Assembly: GCA_963966775.1 (NCBI GenBank)
Contig: CAXAAH010000018.1
Coordinates: forward strand, 1 to 31,847
Length of the DNA stretch: 31,847 nucleotides
DNA from: UBA685 sp002299005
GTDB taxonomy: Bacteria > Pseudomonadota > Alphaproteobacteria > Puniceispirillales > Puniceispirillaceae
Reading direction: 5' to 3'
The position numbers were made by a program, and so were the translations under genes. The notes below the pieces were generated by a model. That model did no database searches and was not told the origin of the DNA. It saw only the letters and a program-made list of their open reading frames with translations. Position 1 is the first letter of the stretch; each line of letters begins with the position of its first letter. Shown here piece by piece: positions 1-7,835 of this stretch.

Positions 1-113
1 AGCCTCCTTAACCAGCCCCTATCTTGCCATCATAACAACTTGCCAGTATGTTGGGGCTGAAATGGGACGGGGCCATAGGGCACCACAGCTAATTGACGCT
101 AGAATTTGGGTAA

Positions 114-1100
114 ATGGCAAGGCAGATGAGCAACCACACAGATATGGTTCAAGACATTCCGCAACCAACAGAGGCAACAGACTATGTTGTTGCGGCGCTT
201 TATAAATTCGTCGTTCTTGAAGATTTGCCAGACTTTCAAGCGCAATTGCGGGCGATTTGCACCGAATGCGAGATGATGGGCACCTTGCTTATCGCAGGCG
301 AAGGTCTGAACGGCACTGTATCAGCCGCCTATGATGATATGGTGGTGTTCGTTAAATGGCTGCGCGCGCGCCCTGCTTTTGATGATATCGCGATTAAATA
401 TGCGCTTTATAAAGAACGCCCCTTTAACCGCATGAAAGTGCGCTTGAAAAAAGAAATCGTCACAATGGGGCGCGAAGATATCTATCCGTCACAAAATGCC
501 GGCACCTATGTTGAGCCGCAAGATTGGAACGCGCTGATATCAGACCCTGATACGATGGTGGTCGATACGCGCAATAATTACGAGACCGCGATTGGCACCT
601 TCAAAGGCGCGGTTGACCCCAACACAACCAATTTCCGTGATTTTCCAGATTGGGCCGAAAAGCTATCTGCCTTGCCAGCTGACAAGAAGCCAAAAAAATT
701 AGCCATGTTCTGTACAGGCGGCATCAGATGCGAGAAATCAACCGCGCTTATGCGCCAATATGGCTTTGATGATGTCTATCACCTCAAGGGCGGGATTTTG
801 AAATATTTCGAAGAGGTGCCTGTTGAGGAGTCTCTCTGGCAGGGTGAGTGCTTTGTCTTTGATAATCGTGTATCGGTCGACCATGCGTTAAATAAGGGTG
901 ATTATGAGCTTTGCTTTGCCTGCCGCATGCCGCTGACCCCTGAAGAGCGTGAGGCAGAGACCTATCTTCCCGGCATGTCTTGCCCGCATTGCATCGACAC
1001 CAAAACAGATGAGCAAATGGCACGCTATGAAATGCGACAAAAGCAGGTTTCACTCGCAAAAGAACGCGGCGAGACGCATATCGGCAAGATAAAGAGCTAA
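114..1100 (+). CDS. trhO: tRNA uridine(34) hydroxylase TrhO (YceA-type rhodanese)
   Basis: TrhO installs the hydroxyl of 5-hydroxyuridine at tRNA position 34, using molecular oxygen and a rhodanese-like cysteine (family knowledge). The protein is 328 residues, usual for the family. It has an N-terminal acylphosphatase-like part (about 25-120, containing AGEGLNGT), a rhodanese domain (about 125-220) with the active-site loop CTGGIRC (Cys200), and the C-terminal Cys pairs CFAC and CPHC typical of the family. Two in-frame ATGs are possible, at 114 and 126; conserved sequence only begins near residue 24, so either could be the true start. It is the first gene in the window and seems to stand alone on the plus strand. 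Confidence 0.93.
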   Translation: MARQMSNHTDMVQDIPQPTEATDYVVAALYKFVVLEDLPDFQAQLRAICTECEMMGTLLIAGEGLNGTVSAAYDDMVVFVKWLRARPAFDDIAIKYALYKERPFNRMKVRLKKEIVTMGREDIYPSQNAGTYVEPQDWNALISDPDTMVVDTRNNYETAIGTFKGAVDPNTTNFRDFPDWAEKLSALPADKKPKKLAMFCTGGIRCEKSTALMRQYGFDDVYHLKGGILKYFEEVPVEESLWQGECFVFDNRVSVDHALNKGDYELCFACRMPLTPEEREAETYLPGMSCPHCIDTKTDEQMARYEMRQKQVSLAKERGETHIGKIKS

Positions 1101-1248
1101 CTGATTTCTTTATCGCAAAATTTTTCCCCGCAAAAATGAATTTTTTTGATTTTCTTTTATAAAAATACAGCTAGGGTCAATATGTTGAACTAACAATTGG
1201 CCAGCCACGCATATATAGGCGGCCTAACATCGGATGGGGGCGCATTAT

Positions 1249-2796
1249 ATGGCACCAGAGCAGGCTCGTTCAGGACGCGGCGCAGGTCGCGCGGCAAGAC
1301 ATAAACAGAGACAAACAGCCGGGGCCATTCCCCATCCTTGTCCGCCGGGTCAGCAAGGGGGCGCCTATCAGCCGCTCACCCAGCAAGAAATTATCACCAT
1401 CACCGATAATGCCTTTCGCCTGCTAGAGAATCTTGGCATGGGGGAAGTGCCAGATTATCTGGAAGAAGCCGCCCTTGCTTTGGGGGGCCATCTCAATAGC
1501 GATGGACGCCTCTGTTTTAAACGAGCGCTCGTCGAAGAGATTATCGAAGGCACACCCAAGGAATTTACCCTTCACGGGCGCGATCCAAAACATGACCTGC
1601 ATGTTGGTGGCAGGCGCGTTTATTATGGCACCGCCGGCGCCGCTGTTCAGACCTTGGATATAGAGACAGAATTATATCGCGCTTCCACAGTCGAAGATTG
1701 CTATAATTTCGCCAAATTAGGTGACAAGCTTGAAAATCTTGCTTGGTTCTCGCGCACCTGTGTTGGCACAGATATTGAAGATATCATCGAGGCTGATATT
1801 AATCAGGCCTATGCGCTAACCAGCGGCACAAGCAAGCATATTGGCACCAGCTTTAATGTCGCAGAATCTGTCGCGCCTTGTATGGAGCTGTTTGATATTG
1901 TCGCAGGTGGGCCCGGTAAATTTGCCGAAAAGCCGTTTTGCAAATGTCATCTGACCTCTATCTTATCGCCGATGCGTTATGGCGAGGATGCGGTCGCAAT
2001 CGCGCGTGAAATTGTCAAATATAACATGCCGATTAATGCCATTGTCGCCGCCCAAGCAGGCGCGACGGCCCCTGCCCCTCTGGCTGGCATGTTGGTGCAA
2101 ACAACTGCCGAAGCTCTGGCCGCTTTGATGATGATTAACTCCTTTAGCCGCGGCCATCAGGTGATTTTCTCTAATTGGCCTTTTGTGGTTGATTTGCGCA
2201 CCGGCTCTTTCACAGGCTCAGGTGGTGAGATTTCTGTCTTGAACGCAGGCGCCGCCCAAATTGCCAATCATCTTGGCCTTGTCGGCGGTGTTGCCACCTC
2301 GATGGCAGATGCCAAGGCTGTGGACGCGCAAATGGGCGCTGAAAAGACCCTCTCCGCCGCCGCCGCAGGTCTTGCCGGCGCCAATATGGTCTATGAATCA
2401 GCTGGCATGATGGCCAGCCTGTTAGGCGTTTCTTTTGAGGCGATGACGCTTGATAATGAGATGCTCGCCAATATTCAGCGCACCATCAGAGGCTTTGAGG
2501 TCAATGACGATACGCTTGGCTATGATGCGATTGTCAAACATGTGATGAATGAAGGTCACTTCCTTGGCGGTGAGCAAACTATGGGGGCGATGCTTCGTGA
2601 TTATTATTACCCCAAACTAGCCAACCGTGATAATCCGACAATTTGGGCAGAATCAGGCGCACCAGATGCGTGGGGCACGGCCAAAATTAAGGTCAAAGAG
2701 ATCCTCAGCGCGCCAAGAGAAGATTATGTCTCAGCCGAAGCAGATGCCGCTATCAGGGAACGCTTTAACATTTATCTATCGCCAGAGGTCATGTAG
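1249..2796 (+). CDS. MttB/trimethylamine methyltransferase family protein, non-pyrrolysine
   Basis: This is a corrinoid-dependent methyltransferase homologue (COG5598). Archaeal MttB demethylates trimethylamine and needs pyrrolysine; members without it include glycine-betaine methyltransferases (family knowledge). The reading frame has no internal TAG, so there is no pyrrolysine. The N-terminus is rich in Arg, Gly and Ala, a tail common in alphaproteobacterial members, and the rest matches the TIM-barrel family in length. I prefer ATG 1249 because a GGGGG run lies about 8 bases upstream; ATG 1234 would add five residues. No cognate corrinoid protein gene lies beside it, so the substrate (a quaternary or tertiary methylamine) is only inferred. 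A DegT-type aminotransferase follows 39 bases downstream, probably co-transcribed. Confidence 0.88.
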   Translation: MAPEQARSGRGAGRAARHKQRQTAGAIPHPCPPGQQGGAYQPLTQQEIITITDNAFRLLENLGMGEVPDYLEEAALALGGHLNSDGRLCFKRALVEEIIEGTPKEFTLHGRDPKHDLHVGGRRVYYGTAGAAVQTLDIETELYRASTVEDCYNFAKLGDKLENLAWFSRTCVGTDIEDIIEADINQAYALTSGTSKHIGTSFNVAESVAPCMELFDIVAGGPGKFAEKPFCKCHLTSILSPMRYGEDAVAIAREIVKYNMPINAIVAAQAGATAPAPLAGMLVQTTAEALAALMMINSFSRGHQVIFSNWPFVVDLRTGSFTGSGGEISVLNAGAAQIANHLGLVGGVATSMADAKAVDAQMGAEKTLSAAAAGLAGANMVYESAGMMASLLGVSFEAMTLDNEMLANIQRTIRGFEVNDDTLGYDAIVKHVMNEGHFLGGEQTMGAMLRDYYYPKLANRDNPTIWAESGAPDAWGTAKIKVKEILSAPREDYVSAEADAAIRERFNIYLSPEVM

Positions 2797-2828
2797 GTTA
2801 GATTTAGGTCATCTAGATTTATATTAGG
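2786..2828 (+). repeat. Imperfect 20-bp direct repeat carrying the TAG stop of the MttB-family gene
   Basis: AGGTCATGTAG (from 2786) recurs as AGGTCATCTAG (from 2806), 20 bases apart, and AGG follows again at 2826. The first copy contains the real stop codon (2794-2796); the second places TAG at 2814 in another frame. Only about 11 bases per unit are clearly repeated, so this is the weakest of the stop-codon repeats in the window. Confidence 0.4.
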
Positions 2829-2835
2829 ATACATT

Positions 2836-4017
2836 ATGCGCCATTTTGATAAGCCCTTTACCCAGCAAGAAGCTATCCCAGAAGAGGGGATAGAGCGGGC
2901 GATTGAAATTTTGCGCTCAGGGCGCCTGCATCGCTATAATCTTGTCCCAGAAGAGGCCGGCGAGACAGCCTTGCTAGAGGCAGACTACGCCGCTTATCAA
3001 GAGCAAGATTACTGCATTGCGACCACCTCAGGCGGCACCGCCATTCAACTAGCCTTGCGTGCGGCAGGCGTTACGCATGGTGATTTGGTGCTTGCCAATG
3101 CCTATACGCTTGCCCCTGTACCGGGGGCGATTTTCAATGTTGGTGGCAAGCCTGTCTTGGTGGAAATTGACCATGATTATCACATAGATATTGATGATTT
3201 GGCCGCCAAAGCAGAGGCCACAGGGGCAAAATATTTACTACTCTCTCATATGCGTGGTCACATTGCGGATATGGAAGCGATTATGGCAGTCGCAGACAGG
3301 CACGCCATAGTGGTTATCGAAGATTGTGCGCATACGATGGGCGCGCGTTGGAACGGGGTGCGGTCGGGTAATTTTGGCCATGTCGCCGCCTTTTCAACAC
3401 AGACCTATAAGCATATGAATTCAGGCGAAGGCGGCCTTTTGACCACCAATGATCCCCTGATAGCCGCCAAGGCAACCATCATGTCAGGCTCTTACATGCT
3501 ATATGAGCGTCATGGCGCGGGCCCTGCCCCTGAGGTGTTTGAGCAAATTCGCACCAAAATGCCGAATTTTTCTTGCCGTCTTGATCATTTACGCGCGGCG
3601 ATTATTCGCGCCCAAATGGCCCATCTTGATAACAATATCGCCCGCTGGAACAAGCTCTATCACGCGCTTGATAGCGGGCTTCGCTCCATAGAGGGCGCCT
3701 CATTACCCCAGCGCCCGCAACAAGAATTTTATGTCGGCTCGTCTATTCAATTCCGCGTTGATTGCCTCGATAAGGGTGCCATTCCAGACTTCCTTGCAAG
3801 ATGCGCTAGGCGCGGTGTTGAATTGAAATGGTTTGGCGCAGATAGGCCAGCCGCTTTTACCAGCCGCTATGATTCATGGGAATATCTTGATGATATCCCT
3901 GACCTGCCCGCCACAAAGGCCGCGCTTGATAAGACGATTGATATGCGCGTGCCTCTGACCTTTGATACCGATGACTGCCAGCTTATCACCAGCATCATCC
4001 AAGAAGAGCTTGCCTAG
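2836..4017 (+). CDS. DegT/DnrJ/EryC1/StrS family PLP-dependent aminotransferase
   Basis: Members are fold-type I PLP enzymes that usually aminate nucleotide-linked keto sugars; other substrates are known. The length of 393 residues is normal. Visible landmarks are TTSGGTA (about 63-69, phosphate-binding region), IEDCAHTMGA (Asp163 pairs with the PLP ring nitrogen; His166) and STQTYKHMNSGEGG, where Lys192 is the expected Schiff-base lysine. ATG 2836 is preceded by a modest AGGAT Shine-Dalgarno-like element. It follows the MttB-family gene on the same strand with no sugar-nucleotide genes nearby, so a role in amine metabolism rather than glycan synthesis is possible but unproven. Its stop overlaps the stop of the convergent gene within a shared CTAG. 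Confidence 0.87.
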   Translation: MRHFDKPFTQQEAIPEEGIERAIEILRSGRLHRYNLVPEEAGETALLEADYAAYQEQDYCIATTSGGTAIQLALRAAGVTHGDLVLANAYTLAPVPGAIFNVGGKPVLVEIDHDYHIDIDDLAAKAEATGAKYLLLSHMRGHIADMEAIMAVADRHAIVVIEDCAHTMGARWNGVRSGNFGHVAAFSTQTYKHMNSGEGGLLTTNDPLIAAKATIMSGSYMLYERHGAGPAPEVFEQIRTKMPNFSCRLDHLRAAIIRAQMAHLDNNIARWNKLYHALDSGLRSIEGASLPQRPQQEFYVGSSIQFRVDCLDKGAIPDFLARCARRGVELKWFGADRPAAFTSRYDSWEYLDDIPDLPATKAALDKTIDMRVPLTFDTDDCQLITSIIQEELA

Positions 4018-5018
4018 ATAGGTAACAGCGGCTCAGCGTCAAAGCGATCTCTATCATGCGGGCTGTCTAGATCTTGGACAGGGCCCATTGGCACGATGCG
4101 CGTCGGGTTAATCGTCTCATGGCTGGCATAATAATGATATTTGATATGGTCAAAAAAGACCGTCTCAGCAACCGCTTCTAGCTGGTAGATCTCTTTCATA
4201 TAATTATACAGATTTGGATAATCAAATAGCCGCTTTAGGTTGCATTTAAAATGACCCACATAAACAGGGTCAAAACGGATAAGGGTCGTGAAGAGACGAA
4301 TATCAGCCTCGGTCAGCTTTGCGCCCATCAAATAGCGGTGCGCCGCCAAGCGCGCCTCTAGCATATCAAGCCCTTCAAACAGGCCGCTCACAGCCTCTTC
4401 ATAGGCCTCAACACTGGTTGCAAAGCCTGATTTATAGACCCCATTATTGACCTTATCATAGACCATCTCATTAACAGCCTCGATGTCATCACGCATCGCT
4501 TCTGGCCAAAAATCGCGCTCATTACCTGTGAGGTGATTAAAGGCTGAATTCATCATCCGAATAATCTCAGATGATTCATTAGAGACAATGCAATTTTGCT
4601 TTTTATCCCACAAAATAGGCACAGTCACGCGCCCTGTCGCCTTATCATAAGAGGCGGTGTAGATATCACGCAAAAACGAAACACCCATCAGCCTATCGCC
4701 TGTCGCGCCGTCAAAATCTGTCTCAAACGTCCAGCCATCGCCTGCCATAAAAGGATGCACGACAGAGATATCTATCAGCCCCTCAAGACCTTTTAGATGA
4801 CGCATGATCAAGGTGCGGTGCGCCCATGGGCAAGCATGCGAGACATATAGATGATAGCGCCCCGCCTCTGCCTCAAAGCCGCCCTCACCAGATGGGCCTT
4901 TGGCACCATCTTTTGTGACCCAATTGCGGAAGCGTGCAACATCGCGCACGAACTTACCCTTAGAGGCTTTGGTGTCATACCATTGGTCTGACCAGACCCC
5001 ATCAATCAGTAGTCCCAT
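4014..5018 (-). CDS. yqjG: Glutathionyl-hydroquinone reductase (Xi-class glutathione S-transferase)
   Basis: Xi-class GSTs reduce glutathionyl-hydroquinones with glutathione through a catalytic cysteine (family knowledge). The 334-residue length fits YqjG/PcpF/ECM4. The thioredoxin-fold motif SHACPWAHR holds the catalytic Cys63, followed by VVHPFM and, further on, VPILWDKKQNCIVSNESSEI (cis-Pro and GSH-binding Glu-Ser). An all-alpha C-terminal domain occupies about 190-310. It is cytosolic. The gene converges on the DegT-type aminotransferase, and both stop codons share the palindrome CTAG. A 13/14-bp duplication lies immediately upstream of the start. Confidence 0.9.
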   Translation of the reverse strand: MGLLIDGVWSDQWYDTKASKGKFVRDVARFRNWVTKDGAKGPSGEGGFEAEAGRYHLYVSHACPWAHRTLIMRHLKGLEGLIDISVVHPFMAGDGWTFETDFDGATGDRLMGVSFLRDIYTASYDKATGRVTVPILWDKKQNCIVSNESSEIIRMMNSAFNHLTGNERDFWPEAMRDDIEAVNEMVYDKVNNGVYKSGFATSVEAYEEAVSGLFEGLDMLEARLAAHRYLMGAKLTEADIRLFTTLIRFDPVYVGHFKCNLKRLFDYPNLYNYMKEIYQLEAVAETVFFDHIKYHYYASHETINPTRIVPMGPVQDLDSPHDRDRFDAEPLLPI

Positions 5019-5029
5019 GACGCATTTAT

Positions 5030-5056
5030 CCCTTATATGAATGCCCTATATGAATG
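5030..5056. repeat. Tandem 13/14-bp duplication upstream of the GST gene
   Basis: CCCTTATATGAATG (5030-5043) is followed directly by CCCTATATGAATG (5044-5056), which differs by a single T. It lies 12-38 bases upstream of the minus-strand start at 5018, in the likely leader or promoter. Confidence 0.75.
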
Positions 5057-5139
5057 AGCCGTTTTATAGCTTATTCACTTACGAGGCATGCTCTGCAATA
5101 GACTTATCGTGAACCAACTTTTTTGGAGAGACGAGAGGC

Positions 5140-5181
5140 GCCTAGCTGTTACGCCCTAGCGATTACGCCCTAACGATTACG
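5140..5181. repeat. Three tandem 14-bp units spanning the rpe stop codon
   Basis: On the plus strand the units are GCCTAGCTGTTACG (5140-5153), CCCTAGCGATTACG (5154-5167) and CCCTAACGATTACG (5168-5181). Read on the minus strand, the unit nearest the gene holds the genuine TAG (5172-5170). The two following units repeat TAG 14 and 28 bases later, which closes the +2 and +1 frames. The last residues of Rpe are encoded inside the repeat. Confidence 0.85.
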
Positions 5182-5826
5182 TAGGGTGGCAATATTATCG
5201 GCATAGCAAGATGGCCCGCCTTTAAACGCGGCAGACCCTGCGACAAGCACATTTGCACCCGCGGCTTTGACCTCTGCCACATTGTCAGCCGTGACACCGC
5301 CATCAACTTGGATATCAATATCACGCGTCCCAATCATCTCTTTGATAGCGGCGATTTTATCAAGCTGTGAGCGGATAAAAGACTGCCCGCCAAAGCCAGG
5401 ATTAACACTCATCACCAAGATCAGATCAAGGCGGTCAAGCACATAGCCAAGCCCCTCAATTGAGGTATGCGGGTTAAGGGAAACACCTGCCTTCGCACCC
5501 TTTTCACGAATGGCCGAAAGCGTTCTATCAAGGTGGGTTGCCGCCTCAATATGCACCGTCACACCATCACAGCCTGCCGCGATATAATCATCAAGCAGCA
5601 CATCAGGGTTTGAGACCATCAAATGCGCATCAAAAAACTTATCTGAGGTTTTGCGCAAAGCTTTGATAATCGGCGGGCCGAATGTCAGGTTAGGGACAAA
5701 ATGCCCATCCATCACATCTAGATGAATCCAATCAGCACCTGCCTTATCAATCGCGCCAATCTCTTCGCCAAGCTTTGAGAAATCTGCTGATAAAATGGAA
5801 GGAGCGATAATAATATCCCGCGTCAT
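5170..5826 (-). CDS. rpe: Ribulose-phosphate 3-epimerase
   Basis: Rpe interconverts D-ribulose 5-phosphate and D-xylulose 5-phosphate in the pentose phosphate pathway in the cytosol. At 218 residues it is a complete TIM barrel. Signature elements are APSILSADF (9-16), WIHLDVMDGHFVPN with metal ligands His35 and Asp37, DAHLMV (His68), the loop MSVNPGFGGQ (139-148) and QVDGG with catalytic Asp175. The gene starts 10 bases after the stop of the upstream helicase gene, so the two are probably co-transcribed. Its stop codon lies in a tandem repeat that also encodes its last few residues. Confidence 0.96.
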   Translation of the reverse strand: MTRDIIIAPSILSADFSKLGEEIGAIDKAGADWIHLDVMDGHFVPNLTFGPPIIKALRKTSDKFFDAHLMVSNPDVLLDDYIAAGCDGVTVHIEAATHLDRTLSAIREKGAKAGVSLNPHTSIEGLGYVLDRLDLILVMSVNPGFGGQSFIRSQLDKIAAIKEMIGTRDIDIQVDGGVTADNVAEVKAAGANVLVAGSAAFKGGPSCYADNIATLRNR

Positions 5827-5836
5827 CTGCTTAATC

Positions 5837-7663
5837 CTAACCGCCTAAAATATGTTTCGCTTTGAAGTAAGGTAAATTATCTTGAGATGAACAACCCATC
5901 ACTGCCAAGCGTTCAATGATTTGCAAAGCACGCTGATATTTGCGCTCAAGCTCATCTGAATCGCCCTCTTGGAATAACTCCCCACACAGCAAAATGCCAT
6001 GATTGGCTTGCAAGGCTCTAATTTTGCGGCCATGCATCAGCCCATCAACCAAAATAGCATGGTTCATTTCTTCCGCTTTGACAATCTGCAAACGATTTTC
6101 AACCAAGAAGGCACGCACCGCCGCCTCGCCTTCTAGCGTATATTGCCAGAATTCTGAATCAGAATTTGACGGCGCACCAGAGACCAGCGCAAAGGCTTTA
6201 CAAAAGGCCAAGAAGATCAATTCTGGCTTCTCACTACCTGTCCAAGCTGTCTGGCCAAGCGTCTGCCAAATATGGTGGTTCATCTCATCATAAATGGCGG
6301 GAATACGCTCAAAGAACAGACGGTGCAGGCCAATATCATTGACCGAGCTATCCATCTTTTGCTCTTTGTGAATATCAATCGCCGATAGCGAGCCACAAGC
6401 AGGACAACCGCCATCTTCAAATTTATTCTTGAGATACACATGCGAGCACCGCAAGCCACTCTCTTGTTTTTGATCACACAGATAATAGCTTTTTTGCTCA
6501 TCAACCGGCTGTTGGGCAATCCACTCAAACCTGTTTTTAAAGCGCATGTAAGAGCCGCGATGCGACCAAAGCGACCATTGTAATTGTTCCACCGGCCCAA
6601 AAGTTGACCAGTTAGATGACACATCAATCACCACGCAAGTATCTTTATTTGGCGCCGAGCGAAGGCCACGACCCACCGACTGGCCCCATAGAACCTTCGA
6701 GAGTGTCGGGCGCATATGGACGATGATATTACAATGCGGATTATCCCAGCCTTCGGCCAAAACACCGACAGAGACAATCGCCTCAACCGCGCCATCCTCA
6801 TGCGCCTTTAGCATGGCCATACGCTCTTTAATCGGCGTCTGTGCGGTGATTAATTCAACCGACAAGCCCAACTCTTTTATCGCTTCAACCGTTGTCTCAG
6901 CAACCGTCACATCAGGACAGAACCACGCAGAGACCGGCTGTGGCTTCATATTCTGACGCTCTTCTAAATAGATAGAACAAGCATGGCTGATCATCGATGA
7001 TTTGATAATCGCCGGCGCCAATTTTGCCACCGGAAAATCACCGCATGAGACATCAATATGACCCAAATCAAGATCGTGAATAAAGTGCGGACGATAGCGT
7101 GGACGCACCAAAATACCATCATCAAACAGCTGATTCATATCCGCGCCATCAATAATCGCATCAAAGGCAAGCGATAGCTGGTCACGCTGATCAGCTGTCC
7201 GGCGTTCTGGCGAGGCGGTAAGGCCAAGCATATGTGCTGTATCTTTGCCATGCTCATTAAAGCAATCCAAAATACGCTTATAGCCCGTGCCATTTGGCGA
7301 GACGCGGTGCGCCTCATCAATGATCAGCAAATCAGCTTCTTTAATCGCATCATCCAAAATATCTTTGGCTCTGGTGCTGGTTGATAATAGCACCTCATAA
7401 TCAGTAAAAGGCTTTTCATTCTTGGTCAGATTCAGCTTTTGGACACGATGCTCCCTGCCAAGCGCGCGCTCCAATTGCTCAAGCAAAACTAGCCTGTGAC
7501 AAAGCACAATCACCTTTTTACCTTCATAGAATTGCGAAATAATCTCTGAGGCAAGAACCGTCTTACCAGCGCCTGTTGGGGCTTTGACGATAAACCGCCT
7601 ATGCGCTTTTAGGATCTCGGGAAGACCATCAATAATTTCCTGCTGCCAACGCCGCAAATTCAT
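5837..7663 (-). CDS. DEAD/DEAH-box superfamily 2 helicase with C-terminal zinc-binding and unknown regions
   Basis: This 608-residue protein resembles SSL2/ResIII-type SF2 helicases. Seen in order: Walker A APTGAGKT (28-35), DEAH (116-119), motif III LTAS (148-151), motif V-like VLAEGWDNP (301-309) and motif VI QSVGRGLR (328-335). A probable four-Cys zinc ribbon follows (Cys396, Cys406, Cys420, Cys423). The last 180 residues match no domain I recognise. It could act on DNA or RNA; with no methyltransferase or specificity gene nearby, a restriction role is not supported. The start at 7663 follows a gap of about 170 bases, so it probably has its own promoter, and rpe lies 10 bases downstream. 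Confidence 0.85.
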   Translation of the reverse strand: MNLRRWQQEIIDGLPEILKAHRRFIVKAPTGAGKTVLASEIISQFYEGKKVIVLCHRLVLLEQLERALGREHRVQKLNLTKNEKPFTDYEVLLSTSTRAKDILDDAIKEADLLIIDEAHRVSPNGTGYKRILDCFNEHGKDTAHMLGLTASPERRTADQRDQLSLAFDAIIDGADMNQLFDDGILVRPRYRPHFIHDLDLGHIDVSCGDFPVAKLAPAIIKSSMISHACSIYLEERQNMKPQPVSAWFCPDVTVAETTVEAIKELGLSVELITAQTPIKERMAMLKAHEDGAVEAIVSVGVLAEGWDNPHCNIIVHMRPTLSKVLWGQSVGRGLRSAPNKDTCVVIDVSSNWSTFGPVEQLQWSLWSHRGSYMRFKNRFEWIAQQPVDEQKSYYLCDQKQESGLRCSHVYLKNKFEDGGCPACGSLSAIDIHKEQKMDSSVNDIGLHRLFFERIPAIYDEMNHHIWQTLGQTAWTGSEKPELIFLAFCKAFALVSGAPSNSDSEFWQYTLEGEAAVRAFLVENRLQIVKAEEMNHAILVDGLMHGRKIRALQANHGILLCGELFQEGDSDELERKYQRALQIIERLAVMGCSSQDNLPYFKAKHILGG

Positions 7664-7764
7664 AGTGCACCAACTTTAATATTAGAGACTGCTCAATTAA
7701 GTGACAGACAGTATAAACGAGATTAACAAAATAAGCCCCTCTTTTTTTGATCAATTGACAAAAT

Positions 7765-7795
7765 AAAAAGGCACCCTTTCATTGGATGCCTTTTT
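7765..7795 (-). terminator. Rho-independent terminator (bidirectional) after the DpkA-type gene
   Basis: Arms AAAAAGGCA (7765-7773) and TGCCTTTTT (7787-7795) form a perfect 9-bp stem, with an inner C-A mismatch and two more G-C pairs. On the minus strand the hairpin ends in a T-rich tract about 40 bases after the stop at 7836, so it should end the 12257-7836 operon. The symmetry would also allow function on the plus strand. Confidence 0.85.
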
Positions 7796-7835
7796 TAAAA
7801 AAGTGACGCGCTAGATGAGCGCCTATTTGGGCGCT

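Noticed and set aside
1101..1248. Riboswitch or small RNA in the gap before the MttB-family gene
   Set aside because: AT-rich runs are present but I find no convincing stem system or known aptamer core.
1249..2796. Pyrrolysine-containing MttB
   Set aside because: The frame is open throughout without an internal TAG, so no pyrrolysine codon is present.
5140..5181. CRISPR-like array at the short tandem repeats
   Set aside because: Units are 13-14 bp, directly abutting and without unique spacers; no cas genes are present.
5837..7663. Restriction or phage-defence helicase
   Set aside because: No methyltransferase, nuclease or other defence gene lies nearby, and the gene is linked to rpe.
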